DNA of 64,000 nt, from positions 62,001 to 126,000 of the forward strand of contig CAZOOK010000008.1 in NCBI GenBank assembly GCA_964581385.1, written 5' to 3'. The position numbers and the translations under genes are program-made. Within the stretch, counting starts at the first letter, position 1. The number at the start of each line of letters is the position of its first letter. This DNA comes from CAZOOK01 sp964581385. Lineage in GTDB: Bacteria; Pseudomonadota; Gammaproteobacteria; Nevskiales; Nevskiaceae. A model generated the notes under the pieces. That model had not been told where the DNA came from. It made no database searches and saw only the letters and a program-made list of their open reading frames with translations. Below, piece by piece: positions 17,795 through 27,634 of the stretch.

Positions 17795-20383
17795 ATGCGT
17801 ATGGACAAGCTGACGAGCCGTTTCCAGCAGGCGCTGGCCGAGGCGCAGAGTCTCGCCGTGGGCCGCGACAATCCACAGATCGAGCCGGCGCATGTGATGC
17901 AGGCCATGCTCGACCAGGAAGGCAGCGCAACCGTGCCGCTGCTGGAACAGGCTGGCGTCAGTATCAACACGCTGCGTAACAAGCTCTCCGCGGCGATCGA
18001 TGCCTTACCCAAACTCAAGGAAGCCACCGGCGAGGTCCAGGTCGGCCAGGATTTGTCGCGCTTGCTGAATCTCACCGACAAGCTCGCCCAGCAGAAAAAG
18101 GATCAGTTCATCTCCACCGAGTTGTTCCTGCTCGCCGCACTCGACGATAAGGGCGCGCTGGGCAAAGCCATGCGCGATGCCGGCGCACGCAAGGAGCTGC
18201 TCGAAAAAGCCGTCGAACAAGTGCGCGGCGGAGGCAAGGTCGATTCCGCCGGCGCGGAAGAGCAGCGCCAAGCGCTCGAGCGCTACACCATTGATCTCAC
18301 CGAACGCGCGCGCAGCGGCAAGCTCGATCCCGTCATTGGTCGCGATGAAGAAATCCGCCGCCTGATTCAAGTGCTGTCGCGCCGAACCAAAAACAATCCC
18401 GCGCTGATCGGCGAGCCCGGCGTCGGCAAAACCGCCATCGTCGAAGGCCTCGCACAGCGCATCGTCAATGGCGAAGTGCCGGAAGGTCTGAAAGACAAGC
18501 GGCTGCTGTCGCTTGATCTCGGCGCATTGATCGCCGGCGCCAAGTTCCGCGGCGAATTCGAAGAGCGGCTGAAGGCCGTGCTCACCGATCTGTCGAAGTC
18601 GCAGGGCAATGTCATCCTGTTCATCGACGAAATTCACACCCTGGTCGGCGCCGGCAAAGCTGAAGGCGCAATGGACGCCGGCAACATGTTGAAGCCGGCG
18701 CTCGCGCGCGGTGAGCTGCGTTGCATCGGCGCGACCACACTCGACGAATATCGCAAGTACATCGAAAAGGATGCGGCACTGGAACGCCGCTTCCAGAAAG
18801 TACTGGTCGGCGAACCCAGCGTGGAGGACACCATCGCGATCCTGCGTGGGCTCAAGGAGCGCTACGAAGTGCATCACGGCGTCGACATCACCGACGGCGC
18901 CATCATTGCCGCAGCCAAACTGTCGCATCGCTACATCACCGACCGCAATCTGCCCGACAAGGCGATTGACCTCGTTGACGAGGCAGCGTCGCGTATCCGC
19001 ATCGAAATCGATTCCAAACCGGAAGCGCTGGATCGTCTCGACCGCCGCCTGATCCAGCTCAAAATCGAGCGTGAGGCGCTGAAGAAGGAAAACGATCCGG
19101 GTGCGAAGAAATCGCTCGCCGCGCTCGAAGAGGAGATTAATAAACTCGAACGCGAAACCGCCGATCTCGAAGAGAAATGGAAAGCGGAAAAAGCCACCGT
19201 CGCCGGCAGCACCGGTGTCAAGGAAGAACTCGATCGCGTACGCGTCGAGCTTGAAGCCGCGCGCCGCGCCGGCGACCTCGCACGCATGGCGGAACTTCAG
19301 TACGGGAAGATTCCGGACCTGGAAAAAAAGCTTGCGGCGAGCAGTCAGACCGCCCATCAGAAATTTGAACTGCTGCGCACCGACGTCACCGAAGAGGAAA
19401 TTGCCGACATCGTTTCGCGCTGGACCGGCATTCCCGTCAGCAAGCTCATGGAAGGCGAACGCGAAAAACTGCTGCGCATGGAAGAAGCGCTGCACCAACG
19501 CGTCGTCGGCCAGAGCGAGGCTGTAGCCGCCGTCGCCAACGCCATCCGCCGGTCGCGCGCCGGCCTGTCCGACCCGAACCGGCCGATCGGCTCGTTCCTG
19601 TTCCTCGGTCCGACCGGCGTCGGCAAGACCGAATTGTGCAAGGCGCTCGCGGCGTTCCTGTTCGACTCCGAAGAAGCGATGGTGCGTATCGACATGAGCG
19701 AGTTCATGGAACGCCACAGCGTCGCGCGCCTGATCGGTGCGCCGCCAGGTTATGTCGGCTACGACGAAGGTGGCTATTTGACCGAAGCGGTGCGCCGCCG
19801 CCCGTATTCCGTAATCCTGCTCGACGAGGTCGAAAAAGCACACCCGGACGTATTCAATGTGCTGCTGCAAGTACTCGATGACGGCCGCCTCACCGACGGC
19901 CAGGGCCGCACGGTGGATTTTCGCAATGCGGTGGTCGTTATGACCTCGAACCTCGGCTCCAATCTCATCCAGGACATGATGAGCAATGAGGCGACCAAAG
20001 GCGATTACTCGGCAATCAAGGAAGGCGTGATGGCCGTGGTCGGCCAGCACTTCCGGCCGGAGTTCATCAACCGTATCGACGAAGCGGTGGTATTCCATCC
20101 GCTCGGCGGTGCGCAGATCCGGCGTATCGCTGAAATCCAGACCGCGAGCCTGCGCAAGCGGCTGGTCGAGCGCAACATCGCTATCGAGTTCACGCCAGCG
20201 GCCCTCGACAAGCTTGCCGAGGCCGGCTACGACCCGATCTATGGCGCGCGTCCGCTCAAGCGTGCGATCCAGACACTGATCGAGAATCCACTCGCACGAC
20301 AGATTCTGGACGGACATTTCGGAGCAGGCGACACGGTGAAGATCGATGTCAAGGACGGCGCGCTCGTATTCGGGCGCGCCTGA
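17795..20383 (+). CDS. clpB: ATP-dependent disaggregase ClpB
   Basis: Hexameric AAA+ chaperone that, with DnaK, resolubilises aggregates. The 862 residues show the N domain (MDKLTSRFQQALAEAQSLA), NBD1 with Walker A GEPGVGKT at about 206-213, the ClpB-specific coiled-coil middle domain (about 400-530, rich in charged helices such as REALKKENDPGAKKSLAALE) and NBD2 with GPTGVGKT at about 605. The M domain separates it from ClpA and ClpC. ATG 17795 or 17801 may be used. No sigma-32 promoter was identified with confidence. Confidence 0.97.
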   Translation: MRMDKLTSRFQQALAEAQSLAVGRDNPQIEPAHVMQAMLDQEGSATVPLLEQAGVSINTLRNKLSAAIDALPKLKEATGEVQVGQDLSRLLNLTDKLAQQKKDQFISTELFLLAALDDKGALGKAMRDAGARKELLEKAVEQVRGGGKVDSAGAEEQRQALERYTIDLTERARSGKLDPVIGRDEEIRRLIQVLSRRTKNNPALIGEPGVGKTAIVEGLAQRIVNGEVPEGLKDKRLLSLDLGALIAGAKFRGEFEERLKAVLTDLSKSQGNVILFIDEIHTLVGAGKAEGAMDAGNMLKPALARGELRCIGATTLDEYRKYIEKDAALERRFQKVLVGEPSVEDTIAILRGLKERYEVHHGVDITDGAIIAAAKLSHRYITDRNLPDKAIDLVDEAASRIRIEIDSKPEALDRLDRRLIQLKIEREALKKENDPGAKKSLAALEEEINKLERETADLEEKWKAEKATVAGSTGVKEELDRVRVELEAARRAGDLARMAELQYGKIPDLEKKLAASSQTAHQKFELLRTDVTEEEIADIVSRWTGIPVSKLMEGEREKLLRMEEALHQRVVGQSEAVAAVANAIRRSRAGLSDPNRPIGSFLFLGPTGVGKTELCKALAAFLFDSEEAMVRIDMSEFMERHSVARLIGAPPGYVGYDEGGYLTEAVRRRPYSVILLDEVEKAHPDVFNVLLQVLDDGRLTDGQGRTVDFRNAVVVMTSNLGSNLIQDMMSNEATKGDYSAIKEGVMAVVGQHFRPEFINRIDEAVVFHPLGGAQIRRIAEIQTASLRKRLVERNIAIEFTPAALDKLAEAGYDPIYGARPLKRAIQTLIENPLARQILDGHFGAGDTVKIDVKDGALVFGRA

Positions 20384-20521
20384 CTGCCGCCAGGACTTGT
20401 GCTGGAGCGAATCCCCGTGTCTTCCGCAAGCGCAAGGCGGCACTGGCGATACTCATAGCGCCGGTCCCGCCGATCCGGCAAACTCTCCGCAGGGAAATTT
20501 CAATGCGGGGGAACAGGCGTC

Positions 20522-21313
20522 ATGAGCATCGCGATCAGTAGGCCGCTGTCCATTGCGGAAGTGCTGGATCAAGGTTTTCGCCTTTTTCAGAAGGCTTTTC
20601 TGCGAGTACTGCCATTGACGCTAATGTGGTCGGTGCTATCCATGGCGCCGCTGGCGGTACGAATTGCCAGTGGCGACATAAAAACCAACCATTACGGACT
20701 GGCATCCGGCCTCACTCAGTTCGTCGCCTACATCCTAGTGTTCTTCTTCTTGATCGCGGTACTGCGCCGGCTCGACGACATTCTCCGAGACCGGAACCAG
20801 CTCACCCTGGGCTCGGCGCTGAGCGGGGGATTGCGCTATGGATTTCCCTTGTTCCTGGCATCGTTGGCTTACATGCTCGTCATCATGCTCGGGACGGTGC
20901 TGCTGGTCGTTCCCGGACTTTATCTGATGGTCAGCTTGAGTATGTTCATATTCTGCGTGGTTCTCGACGGCGCCGGCATCACCGAATCACTGCAGCGCAG
21001 CCGCGAACTCGTGCGCGGCCACTGGTGGCGGGTTACCACGATCGGCACGGTCGCTATATTAATCTTCGTAGCGGTCTATATGGCACTCGTGGCGATCGTC
21101 GGCCTGTTGATGCCTTTCCTCAAGGGAATCGTGCTGGTCAGCGGCGGCCAGAACGCAATCGTAATGTTCACCGTGGCGGTCTCCGTACTGATGCTTTTCA
21201 CCGGCGCGGTATTGAATCCGCTGATTTACTCGATCGGACTGGTCACCTACCGCGAACTGCAACTACGCAAGAGCGGTGAAGACCTCGCGGCGCGCATCGA
21301 ACAAGCTGCGTGA
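20522..21313 (+). CDS. Polytopic membrane protein, YciC/GDPD-membrane-domain-like
   Basis: 263 residues with about six hydrophobic helices (for example FVAYILVFFFLIAVL, MLVIMLGTVLLVVPGLYLMV, TIGTVAILIFVAVYMALVAIV). The N-terminal SIAEVLDQGFRLFQKAFLRVLPL and the middle ITESLQRSRELVRGHWWR are typical of the UPF0259/glycerophosphodiester-phosphodiesterase membrane-domain group. No enzyme motif. Its GTGA overlap with the next gene makes it the first gene of the DUF4129-DUF4350-moxR-DUF58 operon. Confidence 0.7.
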   Translation: MSIAISRPLSIAEVLDQGFRLFQKAFLRVLPLTLMWSVLSMAPLAVRIASGDIKTNHYGLASGLTQFVAYILVFFFLIAVLRRLDDILRDRNQLTLGSALSGGLRYGFPLFLASLAYMLVIMLGTVLLVVPGLYLMVSLSMFIFCVVLDGAGITESLQRSRELVRGHWWRVTTIGTVAILIFVAVYMALVAIVGLLMPFLKGIVLVSGGQNAIVMFTVAVSVLMLFTGAVLNPLIYSIGLVTYRELQLRKSGEDLAARIEQAA

Positions 21314-22215
21314 AAAGAGCGTTTCGATGCGCGCTCACACCGGCATTTTTCCTGGTCGCAAGCGTCGCGGGCGCTGCTCCGACACGTAACGACGCCGAGG
21401 CTTGCGCCAAGGAAATTTCGGGAACTACGCTTGCGCAACAGCATGAAAGTCCCGCGTGCGCGCGGCTGCTCGCCGCCTATGGCGGCAGCGCCAAGGTGCC
21501 GAACTGGGTGATGGCCGGCGGCCCGGAGGGCTTGCGCGATCTCGCGCTCACTTTGCCATCACCGCAAGAGGTCACTGCCGCACTCCCCGACCTGGCAACC
21601 CTTCCATCGTTGCTGAAACAGATTCGCGAAGAACGCGACGCGCGGCCACTGAGCCTATGGGAGCGGATCCTGCGCTGGCTGCAACAGCGACCTGACCACA
21701 ACACCACCGAACCCGCATGGATGCGAAAACTCGCCGAATGGATGAAACACATCCCGCCGTCAGCCGCACACATCACGTTCTGGAGTCTTTTCGCACTGCT
21801 GGTCGTCCTTCTGATCGCGCTGATTGTGATCGAACTACGCGCGAGCCGCGTGCTACGCCGCCGCGCCGTGGCAGCCACGCCCGCTCAATCTGCCGATCCG
21901 GGAATCACCACGCTGGAAACCGCATTGTCGCTCGACGACATCGATCGCCTGCCCCTCGCCGCGCGTCCGGGTGCGCTGCTGCGCTGGCTACTGCGCGCAC
22001 TCGCGACACGCGGTGCGCTGCCAGCGGATACTACGATGACGAACCGTGAACTCGCCCGGCAGCTGTCACCGACGAAGACCGATGAGTTCTTGCGTTTCAT
22101 CGATTGCATTGAGCCTGTCGTCTACGGCGACGTAGCGCCACGCGAAGAAAGCGTCAGCACTGCGCGCCTGCTGGCCGTCGCGCTCGCGGAATCCGCTCCC
22201 GATCCACGTCTGTGA
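21310..22215 (+). CDS. DUF4129-domain membrane protein
   Basis: 301 residues starting with GTG in a GTGA overlap with the previous stop. A signal-like N terminus, a periplasmic stretch with short proline-rich helices, one strong membrane helix (about 157-178, FWSLFALLVVLLIALIVIEL) and a cytosolic C-terminal domain (LPLAARPGALLRWLLRALA, TNRELARQL). The latter is the DUF4129 pattern common beside MoxR and DUF4350 genes. Function unknown. Confidence 0.72.
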   Translation: MKRAFRCALTPAFFLVASVAGAAPTRNDAEACAKEISGTTLAQQHESPACARLLAAYGGSAKVPNWVMAGGPEGLRDLALTLPSPQEVTAALPDLATLPSLLKQIREERDARPLSLWERILRWLQQRPDHNTTEPAWMRKLAEWMKHIPPSAAHITFWSLFALLVVLLIALIVIELRASRVLRRRAVAATPAQSADPGITTLETALSLDDIDRLPLAARPGALLRWLLRALATRGALPADTTMTNRELARQLSPTKTDEFLRFIDCIEPVVYGDVAPREESVSTARLLAVALAESAPDPRL

Positions 22216-23492
22216 ACGATCGCCTCTCCACCCTGTTCGGCGCACTCCTGGCGCTGCTGATCGCGACGGGTCTACTGTTCTCGCACGCCCCCATGCAAGC
22301 GGATTCACAATCGCGTCCCACCAGTCGCGACACCGGCGATAACGGCTTGGCGGGCGCCGCGCGCTGGCTTGCCCAATCCGGCATCGCCGTGCAATCGCTG
22401 CATGAGCGCTACACCGAACTGCCGACGCTGAGCCCGACGCGCAGCGGCAATCTGCTGATCGTATCGGAGCCGATGGTTCACGATTTGCATTCGCGCGAGC
22501 GCCACACGCTCGAAACCTGGCTACGTCGCGGCAACGACGTACTGCTGCTGGAAGCCTTCGCCAGCCGACCGGAGTGGGCACGGCAGGCCAGCGTTGGTTC
22601 AATGCTTCAGCAATTCGATATCGTGAGCCGACTCGCCGGCAAGAAGGATGCGGCCGACGTCATTTGCGCGGATCAGCGGCCGGCTACTGACGTAGCCCGT
22701 CCCGGCGCAACTGCGGTGCTACGGCCGCATCCCGACGACGTTGATGCTCCGCCGGTAATCGGGGTGCGCGAAGTGCGCGTGCTGCCGGAAGACGGAGGGT
22801 CTTTACCAGGGCAGTGGATTCTCGATTATCGGACCAATAGCGATCACATCAGTTTTGAATGGCTCTGCGACACCGCGCGCGGCCGCGCGGCGCTGTGGCA
22901 ATTCCGCGTCGGCCGTGGCCGCGTGTGGGTGAGCAGCTATCCGCAATTGTTCGCCAATCGCAACCTCGGCGTCGCCGGCAACGCGCGCTTACTGGCCAAT
23001 ATCGTGGGCATATCGGTCGCAACGGGCGGTGCGGTGATTTTCGACGACATGCATCAGGGTGACTCGGCGCTATACGATCCCGCCGCGCTTTTCCGCGACA
23101 GGCGCCTGCACGCCAGCCTCGCGCTGCTGTTCACGATCTGGCTGCTATATCTGCTGGGTTACAGCAACCGCTACATGCCGCCGTCGCGGCCGATGACCGG
23201 CATCACTCCGGCGCAATTCGTCGAAAGCGTCGGCACCTTTCTGGCGCGCGAGCTGGGTGCGGCCGCCAGCGCGGACGCTCTGCTGCAACGCCTGCAGCGA
23301 GATCTGCGAAGGCACAACCGACAGGCGCCCGATAACGCATCCGTCTGGGAACTGATCGCGTCGCGTCATAGTGTCGATCCCAAATTAGTCACTAGTCTGC
23401 GCAAGGAAAACATGCGTCTGCGCGAATACCGCAACCGCGATCTGCGTCCCTTTCTCCGTTGTCTGCAACAAATCAGGAAACAACTTCAGTGA
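22212..23492 (+). CDS. DUF4350-domain protein
   Basis: 426 residues, GTG start in a 4-base overlap. An N-terminal membrane helix (TLFGALLALLIATGLLFS) is followed by a glutamine-amidotransferase-like DUF4350 fold (DNGLAGAARWLAQSGIAV, LLIVSEPMVHDL, LETWLRRGNDVLLLE) and a second membrane helix (LHASLALLFTIWLLYLLGY) before a cytosolic tail. In known clusters these proteins are always with MoxR and DUF58, as here. Role unknown. Confidence 0.75.
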   Translation: MNDRLSTLFGALLALLIATGLLFSHAPMQADSQSRPTSRDTGDNGLAGAARWLAQSGIAVQSLHERYTELPTLSPTRSGNLLIVSEPMVHDLHSRERHTLETWLRRGNDVLLLEAFASRPEWARQASVGSMLQQFDIVSRLAGKKDAADVICADQRPATDVARPGATAVLRPHPDDVDAPPVIGVREVRVLPEDGGSLPGQWILDYRTNSDHISFEWLCDTARGRAALWQFRVGRGRVWVSSYPQLFANRNLGVAGNARLLANIVGISVATGGAVIFDDMHQGDSALYDPAALFRDRRLHASLALLFTIWLLYLLGYSNRYMPPSRPMTGITPAQFVESVGTFLARELGAAASADALLQRLQRDLRRHNRQAPDNASVWELIASRHSVDPKLVTSLRKENMRLREYRNRDLRPFLRCLQQIRKQLQ

Positions 23493-24454
23493 GCACTCCC
23501 GCGCAGGAACTGATTCGGCATCTCGAAAAGAATATCGGCGGCATTGTCTTCGGCGCCGGCCGCCTCGTCGAGGATCTGGCCATCACGCTGATCGCACGCG
23601 GCCACGTGCTACTCGAAGGTCCGCCCGGCGTCGGCAAGACATTACTTGCACGCTGTTTCGCGCAGTTACTTGGCGGCAGCTTCCAGCGCGTGCAGTGCAC
23701 ACCGGATCTGATGCCGGCCGACCTCACCGGCGTTAACATCTGGCGCGCTGACAGCGGCCGCTTCGAGTGGCTGCCGGGCCCGTTGTTCGCGGACGTGGTT
23801 CTGGTCGATGAGCTCAACCGCACAGGCCCTAAAACCCAATCAGCACTGCTGGAGGCGATGGAAGAACGCACGATCACCGTCGATCGGGAGCGCCATACGT
23901 TACCGTCGGACTTTCTGGTCGTCGCGACCCAGAATCCGCACGAATTCGAAGGCACTTTCCCACTGCCGGAATCGCAACTTGATCGCTTCTTGATGCGCGT
24001 ATGCATACAGAATCCCGCGCCGGCCATCGAAGTGGAGGTTCTGCGCGCCTACGATCGTGGCGACCGCGCGCGCGAAACGCGCGTCGCCGAGCTGACACCG
24101 CTGGCCGCCGACCAACTCACCGCCGCGCGCGTGCAAGCAGCAGACCTGCACGTTTCAGAAGCGCTATACCAATATGTGACCGGCATCGCAGCCGCCAGTC
24201 GCGCGCATCCGAAAATAGCGTTTGGTCTATCCACGCGCGGCGCGCTTGCACTCATGCGTTGCGCACGCGCGGCGGCAGCGATCGACGGCGCTGCCTACGT
24301 CACTCCGGATCATGTCAAGCGGGTCGTCGCATCAGTCGTCGAACATCGTCTGCAGCCGACACCGGACGCGTTGCTCGAAGGTGAGAGTAGCGAGCAGCTG
24401 TGCGCGGCAATTGTCGCCAGCGTCCCCATCCCGCGTGGCGACACGCCATCATGA
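23489..24454 (+). CDS. MoxR-family AAA+ ATPase
   Basis: The GTG at 23489 overlaps the previous stop (GTGA) and is the likely start, giving 321 residues. Walker A GPPGVGKT, Walker B VVLVDELNR, sensor ATQNPHEFEGTFPLPESQLDRF. MoxR proteins are chaperone-like ATPases that insert metal or assemble VWA/DUF58 partners. The adjacent DUF58 protein is the likely partner. Confidence 0.9.
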   Translation: MSTPAQELIRHLEKNIGGIVFGAGRLVEDLAITLIARGHVLLEGPPGVGKTLLARCFAQLLGGSFQRVQCTPDLMPADLTGVNIWRADSGRFEWLPGPLFADVVLVDELNRTGPKTQSALLEAMEERTITVDRERHTLPSDFLVVATQNPHEFEGTFPLPESQLDRFLMRVCIQNPAPAIEVEVLRAYDRGDRARETRVAELTPLAADQLTAARVQAADLHVSEALYQYVTGIAAASRAHPKIAFGLSTRGALALMRCARAAAAIDGAAYVTPDHVKRVVASVVEHRLQPTPDALLEGESSEQLCAAIVASVPIPRGDTPS

Positions 24455-25749
24455 ATCTGTCGCGACGCGGCCTCTGGCTGGCTGCCGGCGTGCTGCTGCT
24501 CGGCGTCGTGTCGCAGTGGCTGCCGGATGGTGACGGCGCCGCATGGCGAGCACTCGCCGCACTATGGGTGCTGGCGATCGCGCTTGAAGGTTGGTGGACA
24601 CATCTGTGGCGCATCGAGACTCAATGGAATATCCCGAACCCGCTGCGGCTGGGCCGCCCGGCGTTGGCAAGCATCACCTTAAGCACACGCGATGTACGTC
24701 CGCTAACTGCGGATGTATTTCTGATTCCGCCATCCGGCGTCGACGTGCAACCGCAACACCAGCGCATCTTTATTGATCGTCAGGGCTGCGAACTGACGCA
24801 ATCGTGGACGCCGACACAGCTCGGCGCACTGCGGAACCCGGTACTGCAACTGCGACTCCTTGGCGGCTTCGGGCTCGTATGGTGGTCGCGTCGTCTGCCA
24901 TGCACGCTTAGCGCTCCGCGTGTTGAGCCTGATCTCCTAAACAATGACAATCCTCTTGCCGGACGCCGGTCCGGCATGGCAGTGCCGATGCGCGCACGCG
25001 GCGCCGGCACCGAACTGCTCGGCCTGCGCGACTACACCACCAGCGATCCCATGCGTGCGCTGGCGTGGAAGGCATCGGCGCGGCGCGGACGTCCGCTGGT
25101 GCGGGAATTCGTGCAGGAGCAACAACTCGATCTCATGATCATCATCGACGCCGGTCGCGCCGGACGGCAGCAGATCGGCAGCCTGACGCGGTTGCATCAT
25201 GCAGCCAATGCGAGCGCACGGCTGGCACAACGCGCCTGCACGTTCGGTGATCGCGTCGGCTTGATCGTCTACAACGGTCGCGGCGTGTGCGCCATGTTGA
25301 CTCCCACAGCGGGACTCGCAGGACTGCGGCGGCTGCGACACGAACTGGCGGCGCTTGCCGCACAGGCCGACGATGCCGATCCGCTGTCTGCGGCGCTCGC
25401 GCTACGTCGCCATTGTCCGCACCGGGCGCTGGCACTGTGGTTCACTGATGTCGATACCGGCGCCAGCGCGGAGCCGCTTCAAAGGTGCGCGCAATTGCTG
25501 GTGCCGCGCCACTTGCCGCTATTCGCGGGCCTGGTTGATCGCGACGTCGTGGCGCTCGCCGAGCGCGAGCCACGCTCGTGGAAAGACCCATACATCGCAC
25601 TCGCGGCCGCACAGTCGATAGACGCTGCGGAGTTGCAGGCGCGCACGCTGCGGCGCATGGGTTGCATCGTCGTACAGACGCCTCCGCAAGAAACCGATGC
25701 GCGGCTGCTGTCGCGCTACGAGTCGCTGCGCGCCCGACGCACGATCTGA
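24451..25749 (+). CDS. DUF58 protein (VWA-like)
   Basis: Begins at the ATG at 24451 in an ATGA overlap with moxR. The 432 residues have two N-terminal hydrophobic segments and the DUF58 core with the family motif LRDYTTSDPMRALAWKASAR and the VWA-like LDLMIIIDAGRAG that can bind metal in a MIDAS-like site (a canonical DxSxS is not seen). Its 3' end overlaps the convergent SpoIIM-like gene by 34 bases. Confidence 0.85.
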   Translation: MNLSRRGLWLAAGVLLLGVVSQWLPDGDGAAWRALAALWVLAIALEGWWTHLWRIETQWNIPNPLRLGRPALASITLSTRDVRPLTADVFLIPPSGVDVQPQHQRIFIDRQGCELTQSWTPTQLGALRNPVLQLRLLGGFGLVWWSRRLPCTLSAPRVEPDLLNNDNPLAGRRSGMAVPMRARGAGTELLGLRDYTTSDPMRALAWKASARRGRPLVREFVQEQQLDLMIIIDAGRAGRQQIGSLTRLHHAANASARLAQRACTFGDRVGLIVYNGRGVCAMLTPTAGLAGLRRLRHELAALAAQADDADPLSAALALRRHCPHRALALWFTDVDTGASAEPLQRCAQLLVPRHLPLFAGLVDRDVVALAEREPRSWKDPYIALAAAQSIDAAELQARTLRRMGCIVVQTPPQETDARLLSRYESLRARRTI

Positions 25750-26717
25750 ACGTGACCGTCACGGCGCCATGCGCGGCCGCTCAGCACCGCCCACAGCAAC
25801 AATCCACTCATCGCGCCAACCAGCATCCGCGCCGGCACACCGTAAATATCCGCCGGCGACACGAAACCCTCGATGAGACCGGCAAGGCCGAGAAACGGCA
25901 CGACCACCGCGAGCAGCTTGCCCGCATCCGCGACTGCCGCACGGAATGCTTCGGCACGGCTGCGCTGTCCCGGTCGCGCCAGCGCCTCGCCGAGGCTGAC
26001 GCCCGCAGCGGCGGCCAACAAGATAACGGACAGTTCGACAACGCCATGTGCAACGATGAATCGGAACAGATCGCCAGCCAGTTGGTAACGCGCCGTAATC
26101 GCAAATGCGCAGCCGAGCATCGCACCGTTAAGCATGACCATGTATAGGGTGCCAATGCCGTACAGCGCGCCGAACACAAAAGTCATCAGCGCGACCGTGA
26201 CGTTGTTTGCGATGATGCGGACTGACAGCATCGATGACGGCACCACGTTGAGCAGGCCATCGGTCCACAATCGACCACCCTCGACATGCTCGATCATCCG
26301 TTCGGACGCGAATAGCGATGCCAGTTCCGGGAAGCGTGACACCAGCAGCCACGACGCCAGCGCCGATCCGCAAAAGATCAGCGTGACCGCCAACAACGGT
26401 GCCCGCAGGCGCCGGAATACATCCGGAATTTCGATCCCGTAAAGCCGCGCGAGCCGCTCGCGCAAGGGCTCGTAATCACGATGCAACAGCAAATGCGCCT
26501 GCCGCAGTGAGGTTTCGAGTCGCGCGACCAGATCGGTGCCGGGCAGTTCGCGGCGCGCGATGGCGAGATCGTGCGCCAGCGCGCGATAGTCTTGGACCAT
26601 GCGTGCCGCTGTTGCTTCGTCGCCGAACCGACGATGTGGTTCGTGCAGTACGGTTTCGATGCGCCCCCAGTCGGCACGACGGGAATCCAGCCAGCGCCGC
26701 AGCGCCACCGGTGTCAT
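25716..26717 (-). CDS. Stage II sporulation M (SpoIIM)-like membrane protein
   Basis: 333 residues: an N-terminal cytosolic domain (WLDSRRADWGRIETVL, LAIARRELPGTDLVARLE) and a C-terminal membrane domain with about five helices and the FGALYGIGTLYMVMLNGAMLG region (in pieces) of the SpoIIM/DUF95 family. In non-sporulating proteobacteria it pairs with RDD and MoxR/DUF58 proteins. It overlaps the RDD gene by 4 bases. Confidence 0.82.
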   Translation of the reverse strand: MTPVALRRWLDSRRADWGRIETVLHEPHRRFGDEATAARMVQDYRALAHDLAIARRELPGTDLVARLETSLRQAHLLLHRDYEPLRERLARLYGIEIPDVFRRLRAPLLAVTLIFCGSALASWLLVSRFPELASLFASERMIEHVEGGRLWTDGLLNVVPSSMLSVRIIANNVTVALMTFVFGALYGIGTLYMVMLNGAMLGCAFAITARYQLAGDLFRFIVAHGVVELSVILLAAAAGVSLGEALARPGQRSRAEAFRAAVADAGKLLAVVVPFLGLAGLIEGFVSPADIYGVPARMLVGAMSGLLLWAVLSGRAWRRDGHVQIVRRARSDS

Positions 26718-27433
26718 CGACGCCCCCCATGCAATGCCTGCACCGCAACGCGCAGATCCTCATCGTTGGAAGGGACAACAGCGTGGCCAGCGCGCTCGAG
26801 CAGCCTGCGCCCAAGCACAGCGCGTTGCTCTGGCAGCAGCTCGGGCCAGCGTTGCAGCAATTCGTCGGCAAGCAGCAGCACCTGTGGAGATACACGGTCG
26901 TTTGAGAGCAACGCATCCGTGCTCAGTAATTTCTTCTTTGCTGTCGCATCGAAGACCACCAGCGTGCCGGCGGCAAGATCACCTAACCGCGACTGCCGCG
27001 ACGACATGAGCATCATGACCAGCGCAAGCCCGTAGCAGACCGGCAGACTATCGATCATCCGGAATATGTTGCGGATCAACAGCGCGCCGACGCTCGGCAC
27101 GCCACCATTTTGCGCAACGATACGCAGACCGGCCATGCGCTTCCCCGGCGTCAAGCCACCCTGGACGGTTTCCAGCAACGGGTGATAACCGAAATAGATT
27201 AGCGCGGTCGGCAATGCGACGCCGAACTGCATGAATCCGAACTCACGGCCGCGGAGACCAAAATAACGCAACGCCACCAACCCTCCGATCGCCCAGATTG
27301 CGGCAGCGAGCGCGCGGATATGCCAGTCAATGACGAACGCATAGCTGCGCGCGCCGACACCAGCGATCGGCAGGCGTAATTCGACGCCGTCGATCGTGTG
27401 CAAGGACAGGCTGTCAGTGGCGGTGTTTGTCAT
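26714..27433 (-). CDS. RDD-family membrane protein
   Basis: 239 residues with an RDD domain: RSYAFVIDWHIRALAAAI, where the ID-W replaces the name-giving RDxD spacing, and GLTPGKRMAGLRIV. Three membrane helices. Reads minus into the SpoIIM gene (ATGA overlap). RDD proteins may be transporters or antiporters; no role is set here. Probably works with the MoxR/DUF58 operon, which is transcribed towards it. Confidence 0.8.
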   Translation of the reverse strand: MTNTATDSLSLHTIDGVELRLPIAGVGARSYAFVIDWHIRALAAAIWAIGGLVALRYFGLRGREFGFMQFGVALPTALIYFGYHPLLETVQGGLTPGKRMAGLRIVAQNGGVPSVGALLIRNIFRMIDSLPVCYGLALVMMLMSSRQSRLGDLAAGTLVVFDATAKKKLLSTDALLSNDRVSPQVLLLADELLQRWPELLPEQRAVLGRRLLERAGHAVVPSNDEDLRVAVQALHGGRR

Positions 27434-27556
27434 TAGTTGTTCGCGCTGGGACCCATATTCCTGAAGCGGCGGTAGAGCAACTCTCGCTTAAAAGTTATCA
27501 GGAAAATGAACCGGACAAACGTCTCGCAATACTTTTGCCAAAATATGTAGTCAGCT

Positions 27557-27584
27557 CCCTACATAATTAGGTAGACTTGTAGGG
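27557..27584. promoter_or_regulatory. Inverted repeat upstream of the hybrid histidine kinase
   Basis: CCCTACA (27557-27563) and TGTAGGG (27578-27584), a perfect seven-base inverted repeat with a 14-base AT-rich spacer, 51 bases before the kinase ATG. It may be an operator; the binder is unknown. Confidence 0.4.
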
Positions 27585-27634
27585 TGCGTTGAGGAGCGTG
27601 AACGCAGGGACAGATAAGTCAGGGAGCGGCCTAA

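Noticed and set aside
18005..20443. A long frame (812 codons) on the minus strand opposite clpB
   Set aside because: It mirrors the codon structure of clpB, has no protein family likeness and no ribosome binding site; clpB itself is certain.
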